Assembly (NCBI GenBank): GCA_021521415.1
Contig: JAIQDT010001124.1
Coordinates: 682,001-746,000 of the forward strand
Length of the DNA: 64,000 nt
Direction of reading: 5' to 3'
DNA from: Bidens hawaiensis
Taxonomy: Eukaryota; Streptophyta; Magnoliopsida; Asterales; Asteraceae
Part shown: in pieces, positions 1 to 9,667 of the stretch
Layout: the number at the start of each line of letters is the position of its first letter
Numbering within the stretch: the first letter of the stretch is position 1
Translations under genes and position numbers: made by a program
Notes under the pieces: generated by a model
Told to the model about the DNA's origin: nothing
Databases searched by the model: none
What the model saw: the letters and a program-made list of their open reading frames with translations, nothing else

Positions 1-200
1 AAGCCAAGAATACCTTGGCAACCAAGTAACCATAAGCCGGGTGCGGGTACAGTGTTAAGGCAAAACCCTTCACATACCTAGCACCCGCAGGGAATTGAAG
101 CCAAGAATACCTTGGAAGTAAAGTAACCGTAAGACGAGCGCGGGTAGTGTTAAGGCAAAACCCTTCACATACCTAGCGCCCCGCAGAAAATTGAAACCAA
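1..200 (+). repeat. tandem duplication, about 98-bp unit, two copies
   Basis: The unit starting AAGCCAAGAATACCTTGG at 1 recurs at 98 with the same order of blocks (GTGTTAAGGCAAAACCC, then TTCACATACCTAGC and a CCCGCAG end). The copies differ by scattered substitutions and small indels, so the duplication is older than the young LTR elements elsewhere in the window. Confidence 0.7.
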
Positions 201-1080
201 GAAGGATCTTCTGGGCAATGCTTGCGGATAGAGGAGTAACATCCCCGCATAACGGGAACGTCGAGAATTATATTGTTTGAAACTCCGTGATGGAATTGGT
301 GGTCTTAGCATAATTGATCACTATGTTGAAAACCACCAGAACCCCATGGAGACTATATACAAGTAAGACTCAACGCTCCTGACTTGCGAGAAGGTTACAT
401 ACCTACCCGCATCATACCCAAAGATCAAGCAAAAAAAATCGGGAATTTTTGCAAGTGACATTAGGAAACCCGCGGGAAGAATCCCGACGGAGAACCTTAA
501 AACTAAAAACCCTTTTCAAAACCCCTTGCTTAAAGTCCAAAAGTTCACCTCACCTTATTAAACATTCATGAGAAGAACATTGGACTGGGGGGACTTGAAG
601 AGGTAGGTCCCAGCAGAGCCCAGTTGGTCCCGCAAGACTCACCTTGAACAGGGACGTCTGCGCAAAGGCCATCTGCTCCCGCAGGACCCACCATGCTCAG
701 AGAACCTTATGCGCAGTACGCAAGCTGTACACGCAGGGAAAGCCTCCCAATGGTGAAGTACCCCGCCTGTTCCCGCAGTTGCGGATACAAGCCATCAGGG
801 AAGGCTACCCGCAGACAGCAGGGCTACACGCACAAGACAATAGATACTTCAGTAGTCACATGAAGGAATGAGCAAGGCGGGAACAATCCCGCCAAAATGA
901 GCCAGTCCGTATGATTCTGAAAGATCTTCTGTAACCTACCAAGGTATGGATAGGACAGACAATCTGACCAGAACAGCCCATGAGCCAATCACAGGGTGAC
1001 AGCTCACCGACAACAGTACGAGGAGGAGCACCCTCTAGTACTGTTTGTCACTATTAGCCGCTGCCTACTCACCAACCCTT

Positions 1081-1295
1081 ACTGCGGGGCGTGCGCAGCC
1101 TACAGTTGGTGGAATAGTGTTACTGTTGGCCGTAACCTACTCACCAACCAGCATGGCCTGCGTATAATCCACAGTAGGTGGGACGTGCATAATCTACAGT
1201 TGGTGGAATAGTGCAGCCGACTTTGTTACTGTTGGCCGTAACCTATCCACCAACCAGTATGGCCTGTGCATAGTCCACTGTTGGTAGAACAGGAA
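1081..1295 (+). repeat. tandem repeat, about 115-bp unit, inside the LTR-like region
   Basis: Blocks CAGTTGGTGGAATAGTG, TTACTGTTGGCCGTAACCTA and CACCAACCAG recur, from about 1100 and again from about 1197. They lie upstream of the TATA box at 1339, so they would form an upstream repeat region if this is an LTR promoter. Confidence 0.6.
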
Positions 1296-1620
1296 TACTA
1301 TTCAGCCGGCTGTACCTTCTAGGAAACCTACCTTCGGCTATAAATACTCAAACATCTTGGAATGGTAAGATCATCTGCTATCCTGTTATCTAGCAATCTC
1401 TTAATATACACTTATATTCAGAGCAATCTAGTCTGATTCTCACGCCGGAGGGTGGTCACAAGGAGGAACCCCCCCCCCCTTCTCAGTGACGAGCTTACGG
1501 TGTTTGTTTTGCAGGTCCCCTGAAGAACAACCGTCTCTGTTGGACCTCATTCTCGTGGGAAACATTACTTAACCCCCAGATTATCTATAATCTGTCCAGG
1601 GTTCACTTAGTGTTTCTTCA

Positions 1621-1915
1621 AGTTTGTTTTCATTTTATGTTATTTAGTTTAAATAGTCCTTTCTGATATTTTATATGTGGGCATGTTTGGAATTAGTGAT
1701 TATGTAAATATTATTTATTAATGATATATTTTTAAACAGGTTATGGCACATGCAAATACTCCCAACAGTAGAACAAAGGGTTGATGGTGGATGAAATTTG
1801 AAAGCCTATGATCATGATTTGTAACTTATGTATTAGATGTTGCGTAATGTATCATGATAAGCTCTTATTGACTTGTTTCACGAAAGTAAGTTCGTTTTTA
1901 TTTCCATGATATTGA
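1621..1915. other. intergenic, no feature recognised
   Basis: AT-rich sequence with stops in all frames. Nothing supports a gene or RNA. Confidence 0.5.
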
Positions 1916-3011
1916 GGGGGTGTTTGGGTCTTTGGGATTATTTATTTTACTTCCTTATAATTTTTCATCTTATCTTACTAATATATTAAAACAAGAGGAT
2001 TTTCCTTATTCTAGCCTATCCACATAGGATTCCATGTAATCACATTTTCATATCAATAATTTCCACATATTCACAATTATTTTAAATCCACTAAATTAAA
2101 ATCAACATTCCAATTTAATTCTACAATTAAATCTATTTATTCAAATTAATGCAATTAACTCCATGATTAAGTCTATTTATTCCAATTAATAATCACCTTA
2201 TCAAATGTATGTTTTTCTTTTTAAGTTTCTGTTTTATTTAAATCTATTTATTCAAATTAATGCAATTAACTTCATGATTAAGTCTATTTATTCCAATTAA
2301 TAACCACTTTGCCAATGATTTAATTTACTCTTGAGGAAAGAAGAAGAGCCAATGAATTGTGATCAAATCGAATGTTTTTTAAGTTTTATTTATTTATTTA
2401 TTAAGAAATGACATGAAAAATTCTATAAAAATATAGATATCTCTGAAAATTATTTATAAAAAACATTCTAAAAGAAAAAAGAAAAAAAAATTATTTAGAA
2501 CAATTAGGAACATTTAAAAAAATTAAATAAAGCTGTTTACAAAGAGATTTTCGGAAACTTAATGTGATACAGTTTAAAGCTAGTATGTATTTGTAAACTT
2601 AGTTTTCAATTACTATTACAAAATCTTTTACTAATATGTGTTTTTTATTTTTTTTCAGGTCTAATGGTTCATTTATGTTATATTATTTCTTATTCATTGC
2701 ATTGTTTATTTATAAAGTATTTTCTTTTTATGTTATAGGCATAGTTTAACATCTTTTGTAACATCTGAGGGTAAAAAACTTATGTCAAATATTTGTGTTA
2801 ACTGAATGCGTAGTTTATATTTTATATTGTTTGTTGAAATGTTTTCCACCCGTGTGTAACACGGGTTATTATCCTAGTTTAGTTAATAATATACAAAAGT
2901 GTAATTTATGGAACTTTTTCTTTCACACTGTAAGCAATTTCAAACACCTTATTACTTGCAAAAGGTTAATAAGTTATAAGTTGGTGAAAATAAACAATCC
3001 TAAACACCCCC
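1916..3011. mobile_element. MITE split in two by a Helitron
   Basis: The left half (1916-1972) starts GGGGGTGTTTGGG and continues to TTTATTTTAC. The right half (2878-3011) ends in a matching inverted sequence, CCTAAACACCCCC. The ends align as terminal inverted repeats over about 45 bp with a small gap. Without the inserted Helitron the element is about 190 bp. The ends resemble Tourist/Harbinger MITEs, but I see no clean TAA/TTA duplication (flanks ATTGA and AGTGA), so the superfamily is uncertain. Confidence 0.6.
1973..2877 (+). mobile_element. non-autonomous Helitron inside a MITE
   Basis: The 5' end is TCTTACTAATATATTAAAAC preceded by A. The 3' end has a hairpin at 2848-2866 (ACCCGTGT/ACACGGGT, loop GTA), a 7-nt spacer, then CTAG followed by T. 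These are the structural marks of plant Helitrons (TC start, hairpin, CTRR end, insertion between A and T). No ORF of note is inside. The exact 5' base could be 1968 instead of 1973. Confidence 0.7.
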
Positions 3012-3624
3012 AGTGAGTTTCTAAGACTTGTCTCTACTTGTATAACATGGACACCAGCACAAATATGATTTTGGAAAAAATTGTAACACCAACAACAAAG
3101 TATACATCTAGGATCGGAAGTAGAAATCAAAGATTACAAGATGCAGTAGTGCGCTACCGAGTTCTAAGGTTGTAGTCTTTTGCCCAAAGAAAAAAGAAAA
3201 AAAGAAAAAAGACGTGAAATTAACAATAAAAATTGTTTTGATAAAAAATTAATGAAGCAAGTTTGTGAGTTAACTTAGTGTGGGGTAGTGTGTTTTTCAC
3301 GATAGGGCAAGTGTGTTTTAATAAAGTTGTAAGCAGCTCAGGATATACGAGGAAAGCTCTTAATCCCCGTCAGGATCTCCGGCATAAAACCTCATGAGGT
3401 GATAAATATCACCTGTCTTAGATATATTATTGACTAAAAAGTGAATGGCAACTCGAGAACTGAGTGCAGTGACGTCTAAATTATAGAGAGTGTGAGTAAA
3501 AGTCTATGAGCAGATATGATTTTATGTCAAGCAACAACCTATTTATATAATATAAGTAAAAATTAACAATTATCCCGAAAAATAAGCCTATTTAATAGGT
3601 TTTCACTTGAGCTGCACTCATATT
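3012..3624. other. intergenic, no feature recognised
   Basis: AT-rich non-coding sequence. A purine-rich AAGAAAAAAG tract lies near 3188. No gene, RNA or repeat end could be defined. Confidence 0.4.
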
Positions 3625-3632
3625 ACCGTTGC

Positions 3633-4463
3633 TAGGGGTGTTCACGGTTCGGTTTAAAACCGCGAAACCATCCAAATCATTCATCTGTTTGTGTTCACGA
3701 TCGGTTTTTCTCCTTTACTTTCGGTTGGTCGGTTTCAAATTTTTCAAACCGTAACAAACGGTTTGGTTTATGAGTTATACCAAAAACAGCCGTATATAAT
3801 CGGATCGGACCGTAAGATTAATATGTATTTGTTTTTTTTATGTTACATAATAGATATCTTTAATTATTTATTTCAAAGTGAAGTAGTCTCATCGGAAGCA
3901 GCCTCTCTATTCTTATGGGGTAGAGGTAAGGTTGTCTACATCTTACCATCCTCAGACCCTACCATAGCTTTGCTATTGGTGAGATATACTGAGTACGATG
4001 ATGATGATGATGATGATGAAAGTGAAGTGGTATATGTATTCATTGATTAAATTGGATGGATCCGTTGTTTTGCCAATTTATGCTAACTGAAAGTTGAAAA
4101 CATCATATGCTACTATATCTTTTGTATTCTTATCAGCCCTAAACTATTTTAACTTGGGTTTACATTTTGGATTAATTCTTTTATCGACACATAGTCTGCA
4201 CATTGTATTTTACTAACCTAATTGTTTTTACGTAACTTGTTTTCTGTAATAGTGGACGGTCTTTTTTAATATATTGCGCATTTAAAAAAGAGGTCCAAGA
4301 TAAATAGTTCAAACTGTGAAACCAAACCGTTAGTAGTGGTTTGGTTTGGTTCGGTTTTAAATTTCAACGTCTTGGTTTTGGTTTTTGATATAAAACCCGT
4401 TACTAACGGTTCGGTTCACGGTTTGATCTAAAAACCGTCAAAACCGGACCGTGAACACCCCTA
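3633..4463. mobile_element. hAT-type non-autonomous element, 831 bp
   Basis: Terminal inverted repeats TAGGGGTGTTCACGGT at the left and the complementary ACCGTGAACACCCCTA at the right. It is flanked by an 8-bp target duplication with one mismatch, ACCGTTGC (3625-3632) and ACCGTTGT (4464-4471); an 8-bp duplication is the hAT signature. The ends carry repeated GGTTTGGTT/AACCGAACC blocks. A (GAT)n run near 4000 lies inside. A 119-codon ORF here has no recognisable domain and is not called. A related element sits at 16933-17597. Confidence 0.8.
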
Positions 4464-4471
4464 ACCGTTGT

Positions 4472-5235
4472 AGACTTATTTTTCATGTCTTCACGTATTA
4501 ATTGACTGGTCTTCCGACTTCTAAGAACATTTTCATCCTTTCTCCTATCTCAAAATTCAAAATTACACTAAAGCACACTACATTTTCTCTCATTCTCAAT
4601 TAAATAATATTTATACCTTTATCATTATCTTTTCTCTCTCGTTCACTCACAACCACTTTCAAAATATATTAAAAAATTTATAGGGTGTTACAGGAACTTT
4701 TCAAAACTACTCCCTCTATTATAAAAACTCAACTCACTAAATTTGATGGACGAATTCTGAATGCTCTAAGCATGACTGAGTCTACTAGCCGTTTGGTTGT
4801 GTAACCCGCAAGCATAATGGTTATCATAAACAAATACGGGTTTCAGGATTCCGAACTTGTTAAGGATCCTGGACATGATGATATGAGTGATAATATTACT
4901 CAAGATCTTAAGCAAGAAATTGACCCACAACTAAAAACAAAATATGTCAATAACTCAAGACAGTAACGATTCCATAAGCCTTTGCTACGGGAGACAAAAT
5001 GTGGATTGGGTTAAAAAAAATAATAATAACAAGAAGATAGTACTTCTAGTAATAAAATAGTTAAATAGTTATATAACTTAAAAGCAGGTTGTACACAATG
5101 TTTTACTTCGTGTACCCGAAAAAAAGAACTCAATCTGTAATTTTCACCTAGCATTAACTGTTTTGGTATTTTACTCCATAGATAATGGTTGGTTTGTTAG
5201 GTGAACAAAATACAACGGTTAGAAATTTAACTCCA
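4472..5235. other. intergenic, no feature recognised
   Basis: AT-rich sequence with scattered stops. Nothing identified. Confidence 0.4.
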
Positions 5236-5493
5236 CGTGTTAGTTGATACTTAGGCTCCTCGCTATGGAGCGCCGAAGGGGGAAAAACGGGGCGCCGAAG
5301 GCTCGGAACACCGCCGCGGTTTGTTAGGTGAACAAACCGCGTGTTAGTTGATACTTAGGCTCCTCGCTATGGGGCGCCGAAGGCGCGGAACACCGCCGCG
5401 GGGCGCCGTCGGTGGGGGCACGGAAGGGGGAATGGTGGTTGTGACGATGGACGTGGTGAGGCTCTCTCTCTCTCTCTCTCTCCTCTCTCACAT

Positions 5494-5546
<53 letters not shown>

Positions 5547-6480
5547 GGGCGCCAAAGGGGAATTAAACCATAGCAGGGCAGGCTTCGATACCTCATTTTC
5601 TACGAGGCGGTGACATGGCACGGTGGAGGGACTTCGATGCCACCCACCATAGCGGTTAGCCTTATGAACTTAATACTCCTAGGCTATGGATACCTGGAAT
5701 GGCCTAACTGGCCTAGCGTACGTAAACCCGTAATCGACACTTCTATATATCCAATGAATTCTCACGTTCAAGGCAAACGGGTTTCTGTAAAAAAAATATA
5801 TTGCACGATAAGCATCCACTAACTTTTCATTAAAAAACGCGTAATGCTTTAATTGAAAAAACAATTATTATTAATTTTGTTTATAGAATCGTGAGTGGTT
5901 TATCTTGATTGGTTAGAATTGAATGTGACCTCACCCTCTTTAACTAGTTGTAAAACTATGTGGTGTGGGTGTCGAATTGTGCTTCCCATCTTATGTGGCC
6001 ATCGGTCGCACCGGCCAACACCACGGCACCTTGTTAGTGCTGCCCAGTGGTGAACAAGTTATGGGAATTTCCACGATGAAACCCTTGCTCAAATCTAGAA
6101 ACTGGAGAGAAGAGAGAGGAAACTATTAGGTATCGAGGGATGACATTTTTAATGTTGATTCAATTAGTGAGTTACAAAAATGAATGAGGAAGGCAGAGTT
6201 TGGTGATGCAATTGAGGGTTTATTTGTTTGCTATCTTACGCGTGATATATTTTGGGAACCTATACGTGTAGCGAAGTGAACCAGCTCGTTTATATGAAGA
6301 AGGTTGATATGTGGATTGGTTTATTTTATTATTTCTAATCAATGATAACAATATTAATAATAAAAAGATAATGATTAGTAAGGCTCCATCCACTACAACC
6401 ATTTTAATCATAAAGCTCCAATAGTGACGCGGCTCTATATGATGCATAATGCCCCCCAAAGAGGCGCTCCATCCACTATA
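5236..6480. repeat. GC-rich, locally duplicated repeat region (possible MITE)
   Basis: The block CGTGTTAGTTGATACTTAGG followed by CTCCTCGCTATGG occurs at about 5237 and again at about 5340, separated by a repeated GTTTGTTAGGTGAACAAA. GCGCCGAAGG/GGCGCC motifs recur. ATGGAGCGCC with a G-rich tail near 5264 is mirrored by a C-rich tract plus GGCGCTCCAT near 6450-6472, which may be the inverted ends of one element of about 1.2 kb. No target duplication was identified. Overlapping ORFs here are artefacts of the low-complexity core. Confidence 0.4.
5461..5543. repeat. compound microsatellite (TC)n-(CA)n-(TA)n
   Basis: About 30 bp of TC repeats, a short CACACATACA bridge, and about 35 bp of TA repeats, seen directly. 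Confidence 0.95.
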
Positions 6481-7514
6481 TATGATCTCTTAGTTATATG
6501 CTTGAATCCTATATTATTTCTTGTGTGAAAAGGGTTCTAGATTCCTTTTCATTGGAAGGCTTCTACTTCTACCGGCCATTATCGTTAATAATTTCAAGAA
6601 GGTTATTATTGACTCTCTCTTGTCTATCATATTATAACAATCCATTAAACGTATTTTGAAAACCAGCCCGCTATATTCATAATGCCAACCGTTAGAAGTT
6701 GACTTCTCTTAAATCTTTTAATCTTTTTGGAGAGAAAAAGGTTGTTTTTACACAATAACCAAACGGTTGACTCTATGAAGCTTAATGTAGCAGGTCTAGA
6801 TGGCACATTCAATTGTGAAGGGTAGGTATGTTGAGTGTGGTTAGTATTTATGGTTGTGTGTTGACATGTGAATTCAAAGAAAAGTCATTTGCAGATATAA
6901 AAAAGTCAGAATGAAGTACAAAAACAGTCCTTAGACTTTGTCTAGGCTAACTCTTGTAGGGTGTTTTTTTAACGGCAATGTGTATCACTGACGAGCTTCT
7001 GTCCATCTGAATCATCTTCATTTCACCTTCAGGATGACACCCATCATAGATAAGAAAATCCTTTGGCTTAACCTGAAACCTCTTATTCTTTTTTTTTTTT
7101 TGTTTCTCTTTTCTAGGTCATAAGTAAGACTTGTAGCTAAGACCTCTTTCTTGTCAAATTAAAGTGTTTGGATGTTTCACTTCAATCACTTAAGCTAGAA
7201 TAATAAACAAAATTAGAATAAAACTGTTTTTAACATGTGATATTCTGGTTAAGTTAATTTTATTTTTTAGAATAAGATAACGGTGTCTTTTAACTTGTGA
7301 TATTATGGTTAAGTTAATTTCTAGGTATGTTTGTAAAAAATAAAATAAAAAAAAACATTTGTTTCAAAAGTTTAATCCAATTTGCAGTTTTTTATAACTA
7401 TTAAGTCCCTTTCACGTTACTGTTTAGTTGACTACAAAATGAAGGGTAAAATGGACTACTTTTACAATTACATAATAATAATAATAATAAAAAAGCATAT
7501 ACTCACTATATTGC
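6481..7514. other. intergenic, no feature recognised
   Basis: AT-rich DNA. A short near-repeat (TTAACNTGTGATATT with TGGTTAAGTTAATTT) occurs at about 7229 and 7289. No gene evidence. Confidence 0.4.
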
Positions 7515-7519
7515 AAAAG
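7515..7519. repeat. target-site duplication of the Tekay-like element, left copy
   Basis: AAAAG immediately before the left LTR, repeated at 16800-16804 immediately after the right LTR. Five bp is the usual duplication of LTR retrotransposons. Confidence 0.9.
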
Positions 7520-7949
7520 TGTAAGGCCCCGTTACCGGTAACCCTACTTTCGTGTTGGATTTACTCATAAACACAGTTCTAAATATCAGAGTTAATTAAA
7601 ACATTTACGCGGAATATAAAACTTTCATAAAACATTACAATATTTCATAACTTGTCTCGAAACATCCTTTGTCTTTCACATTAAAACATTAAAATTAAAA
7701 CATCATAAGTCTTCAGATGCCAGACTCTTGTTCAGTGCCATGTGTCTCCTCAAGCGAGCTGCCTCATCCTACTCACCTGCGTGCATACTAAAAGTCAGCT
7801 ACGCTGAGTGAGTTCTAGATAATCACATAATCATGCCATTCACATAACATTATATTCTTTCATTCATACTTTCTTACTTTCATACTTTCTTACTTTCTTT
7901 TGTGTTAACTTACTTTCATATCTTATGTTATAAAGAGCATTACGCCCTA

Positions 7950-8245
7950 CATTCCTCGAGTATTATTAGGGCTCGGTACCCTCTTTCCTCGAGTATTATT
8001 AGGGCTCGGTACCCTCTTTCCTCGAGTATTATTAGGGCTCGGTACCCTCTTTCCTCGAGTATTATTAGGGCTCGGTACCCTCCTTCCTCGAGTATTATTA
8101 GGGCTCGGTACCCTCTTTCCTCGAATATTAGTAGGGTTCGGTTCCCTAGTTCTCGAATATTAGTAGGGTTCGATTCCCTCTTCGTTACCATACAACCATA
8201 CATCATACCTCGAGTATTATTAGGGCTCGGTACCCTTTCCGTAAC
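7950..8245. repeat. 33-bp minisatellite A in the left LTR
   Basis: Five consecutive units of CCTCGAGTATTATTAGGG followed by CTCGGTACCCTCTTT, then two degenerate units (TCGAATATTAGTAGGGTTCG) and one detached full unit near 8207. The period of 33 is a multiple of three, which leaves long ORFs open on both strands by chance. Confidence 0.95.
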
Positions 8246-8653
8246 CATACAACCATACATTATCATTTCTTTCTTTTATTATCTTTATCACGTTCATACA
8301 CATAAACATACATATCATACTTACCTTACACATAGCGTTACAACCTGACAGTACGTGCAATATCCGAAGATCGTTCACGTACCATCAAGCAATCATTCAT
8401 ACATATCATATCATTCACATAAGGCATACACTTATCTCTTAGGATAAGCGTATTAACAAACATATTGAGTATGCACACAGCCCCGAAAACATAACACATA
8501 AATGGGGCTAGAACTCACCTGAACACGGTTACGTTCACCGTTAATCGTAATCCCTTTCTTCGGTTGTGCACGGCTGACTGTATAACAAGTATACGTATCA
8601 ATTAACTATCACTTCTCATAATGTATCTCTATCTTTATGTGACCCACAACGAA

Positions 8654-8745
8654 CGGGGGTCCGGGGGCAGCGCCCCTGGCAGCGGGGTCTAGGGGCGGCA
8701 GCCCCTAGCAGGGTCCAAGGGGCAGAGCCCCTGGCTGGGGTCGAG
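8654..8745. repeat. three tandem GC-rich hairpin units in the left LTR
   Basis: Three roughly 30-bp units each contain an inverted repeat: GGGGGCAGCGCCCCTGG, TAGGGGCGGCAGCCCCTA and AAGGGGCAGAGCCCCTGG, separated by GGGTC-type spacers. The loops are 3-4 nt. The right LTR has the same array at about 15863-15954. Confidence 0.8.
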
Positions 8746-8826
8746 CTGCCAGGTCAGCTTGGAAAAATTTTATTTCCATTAACTGTCTTAACACATTTTT
8801 CATTAGATTTTAAATTTATTTTCTAA

Positions 8827-9140
8827 ACGAACTTGGCTTTAGGCGAAGTTAAACCTCAGGCGAACTTAGCTTTAGGCGAAGTTAAACCTCAGGCGAACTT
8901 AGCTTTAGGCGAAGTTAAACCTCAGGCGAACTTATCATCAGGCGAACTTAAACCTCAGGCGAACCTGTCATCAGGCGAACTTAAACCTCATGCGAACCTG
9001 TCATCAGGCGAACTTAAACCTCAGGCGAACCTGTCATCAGGCGAACTTAGCTTGCAGGCGAAGTTCATCAGGCGAACTTAGCTTGCAGGCGAAGTTCATC
9101 GCCTGAAGGCGAAGTTGCCCAGATGAAGGCGAAGTTGCCC
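8827..9140. repeat. 33-bp minisatellite B in the left LTR
   Basis: Units built from AGGCGAANTTANNNNTCAGG. There are three units of one variant (TTAGGCGAAGTTAAACC) and four of another (ATCAGGCGAACTTAAACC), then degenerate units. The right LTR has exactly one unit fewer. In the transcript sense this array lies downstream of the TATA box. Confidence 0.9.
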
Positions 9141-9624
9141 AGATGTTCGCTGTTTCGGTTTCTGATCAACATTTCGGGCGATTTTAACACCCTTGTTAAG
9201 GTTCAATACCACCCACTACACTTCCCGACCATTTTCGGTCGTTTATACACTAAAAGCTCGGATCTTTAAACTTCCAAGATCAAGAATCATACCTTTTGAG
9301 CTTTTTTGGATCTCGTTTATCTTGGTATCACCACTAATCTTTCTCTCTTACCCGGACCTCGCTCGATCCTTCCTTCTTTCTCGGCCCGGCCGGCGGCGGT
9401 TTTGGGTGTGCTTGGTGTGTGTGTATGTGTGTGTTTAGGAGAGTGGGGGAAAATGAAGATATTTTGGGATTTTGGGGGTATTTATATCCCTGAAATCCCA
9501 TTCTCATTTAACCCATCTCAACTAATCCAAGTCCAAGACCCGCTCCTTCCCCGACATTAATCAATTACGCGAAATCACTAAACATAACTTCCTTTATTCA
9601 TCATTAAAATTTTAGGATGTTACA

Positions 9625-9641
9625 AGTCTTCCCCCCTTAAA
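9625..9641 (-). other. polypurine tract of the Tekay-like element
   Basis: On the minus strand AAGGGGGGAAGACT abuts the start of the 3' LTR, the position and composition expected for plus-strand DNA priming. Confidence 0.8.
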
Positions 9642-9667
9642 GAGGTTTCGTCCCCGAAACCTAACTA

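Larger units (their letters stand above)
1..1620 (+). mobile_element. LTR-retrotransposon remnant (LTR plus leader-like tail)
   Basis: No gene is visible. The stretch looks like a plus-oriented LTR: a TATAAATA box at 1339-1346 is followed by an R/U5-like tract, a CGCCGGAGGGTGG motif near 1443, a C9 run, and a TTTGTTTTGCAGG motif typical of the U5 end of Tat/Athila-type Ty3 elements. GTGGGAAAC near 1555 resembles the sequence just inside such elements. No partner LTR or target duplication is in the window and the left end is cut off, so this is a remnant or edge of an element. It also contains two sets of tandem repeats, listed separately. Lineage is inferred from motifs only. Confidence 0.5.
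7520..9624 (-). repeat. 3' LTR of the Tekay-like element (left on the plus strand)
   Basis: Read on the minus strand it runs from TGTAACATCC to GGGGCCTTACA. It carries two 33-bp minisatellites and a cluster of GC-rich hairpins. A TATAAATA box lies on the minus strand at 9479-9486. It is 17 bp longer than the other LTR: plus one 33-bp unit in the AGGCGAAC array, minus one 16-bp TACTTTCATACTTTCT unit near 7880. Confidence 0.95.

Noticed and set aside
3691..4050. 119-codon ORF
   Set aside because: It lies inside a hAT-type element, ends in a GAT microsatellite and has no transposase or other domain.
8100..8175. GGGTTCGATTCCC-like tRNA T-arm sequence
   Set aside because: It is a degenerate unit of minisatellite A. 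No acceptor, D or anticodon arms can be formed around it.
7902..8348. Long ORFs on both strands (148 and 108 codons) over the 33-bp array, also at 15110-15556
   Set aside because: A period divisible by three keeps frames open by chance. The sequence is LTR minisatellite with no domain, and it is not part of gag-pol.
8833..9081. 82-codon repetitive ORF (LALGEVKPQAN units) and its 71-codon copy at 16041
   Set aside because: Product of minisatellite B in the LTR. It is on the strand opposite to the element transcript and differs by one unit between LTRs.
7950..9140. Regular repeats resembling a CRISPR array
   Set aside because: The units are contiguous, without unique spacers, and lie in a plant LTR.
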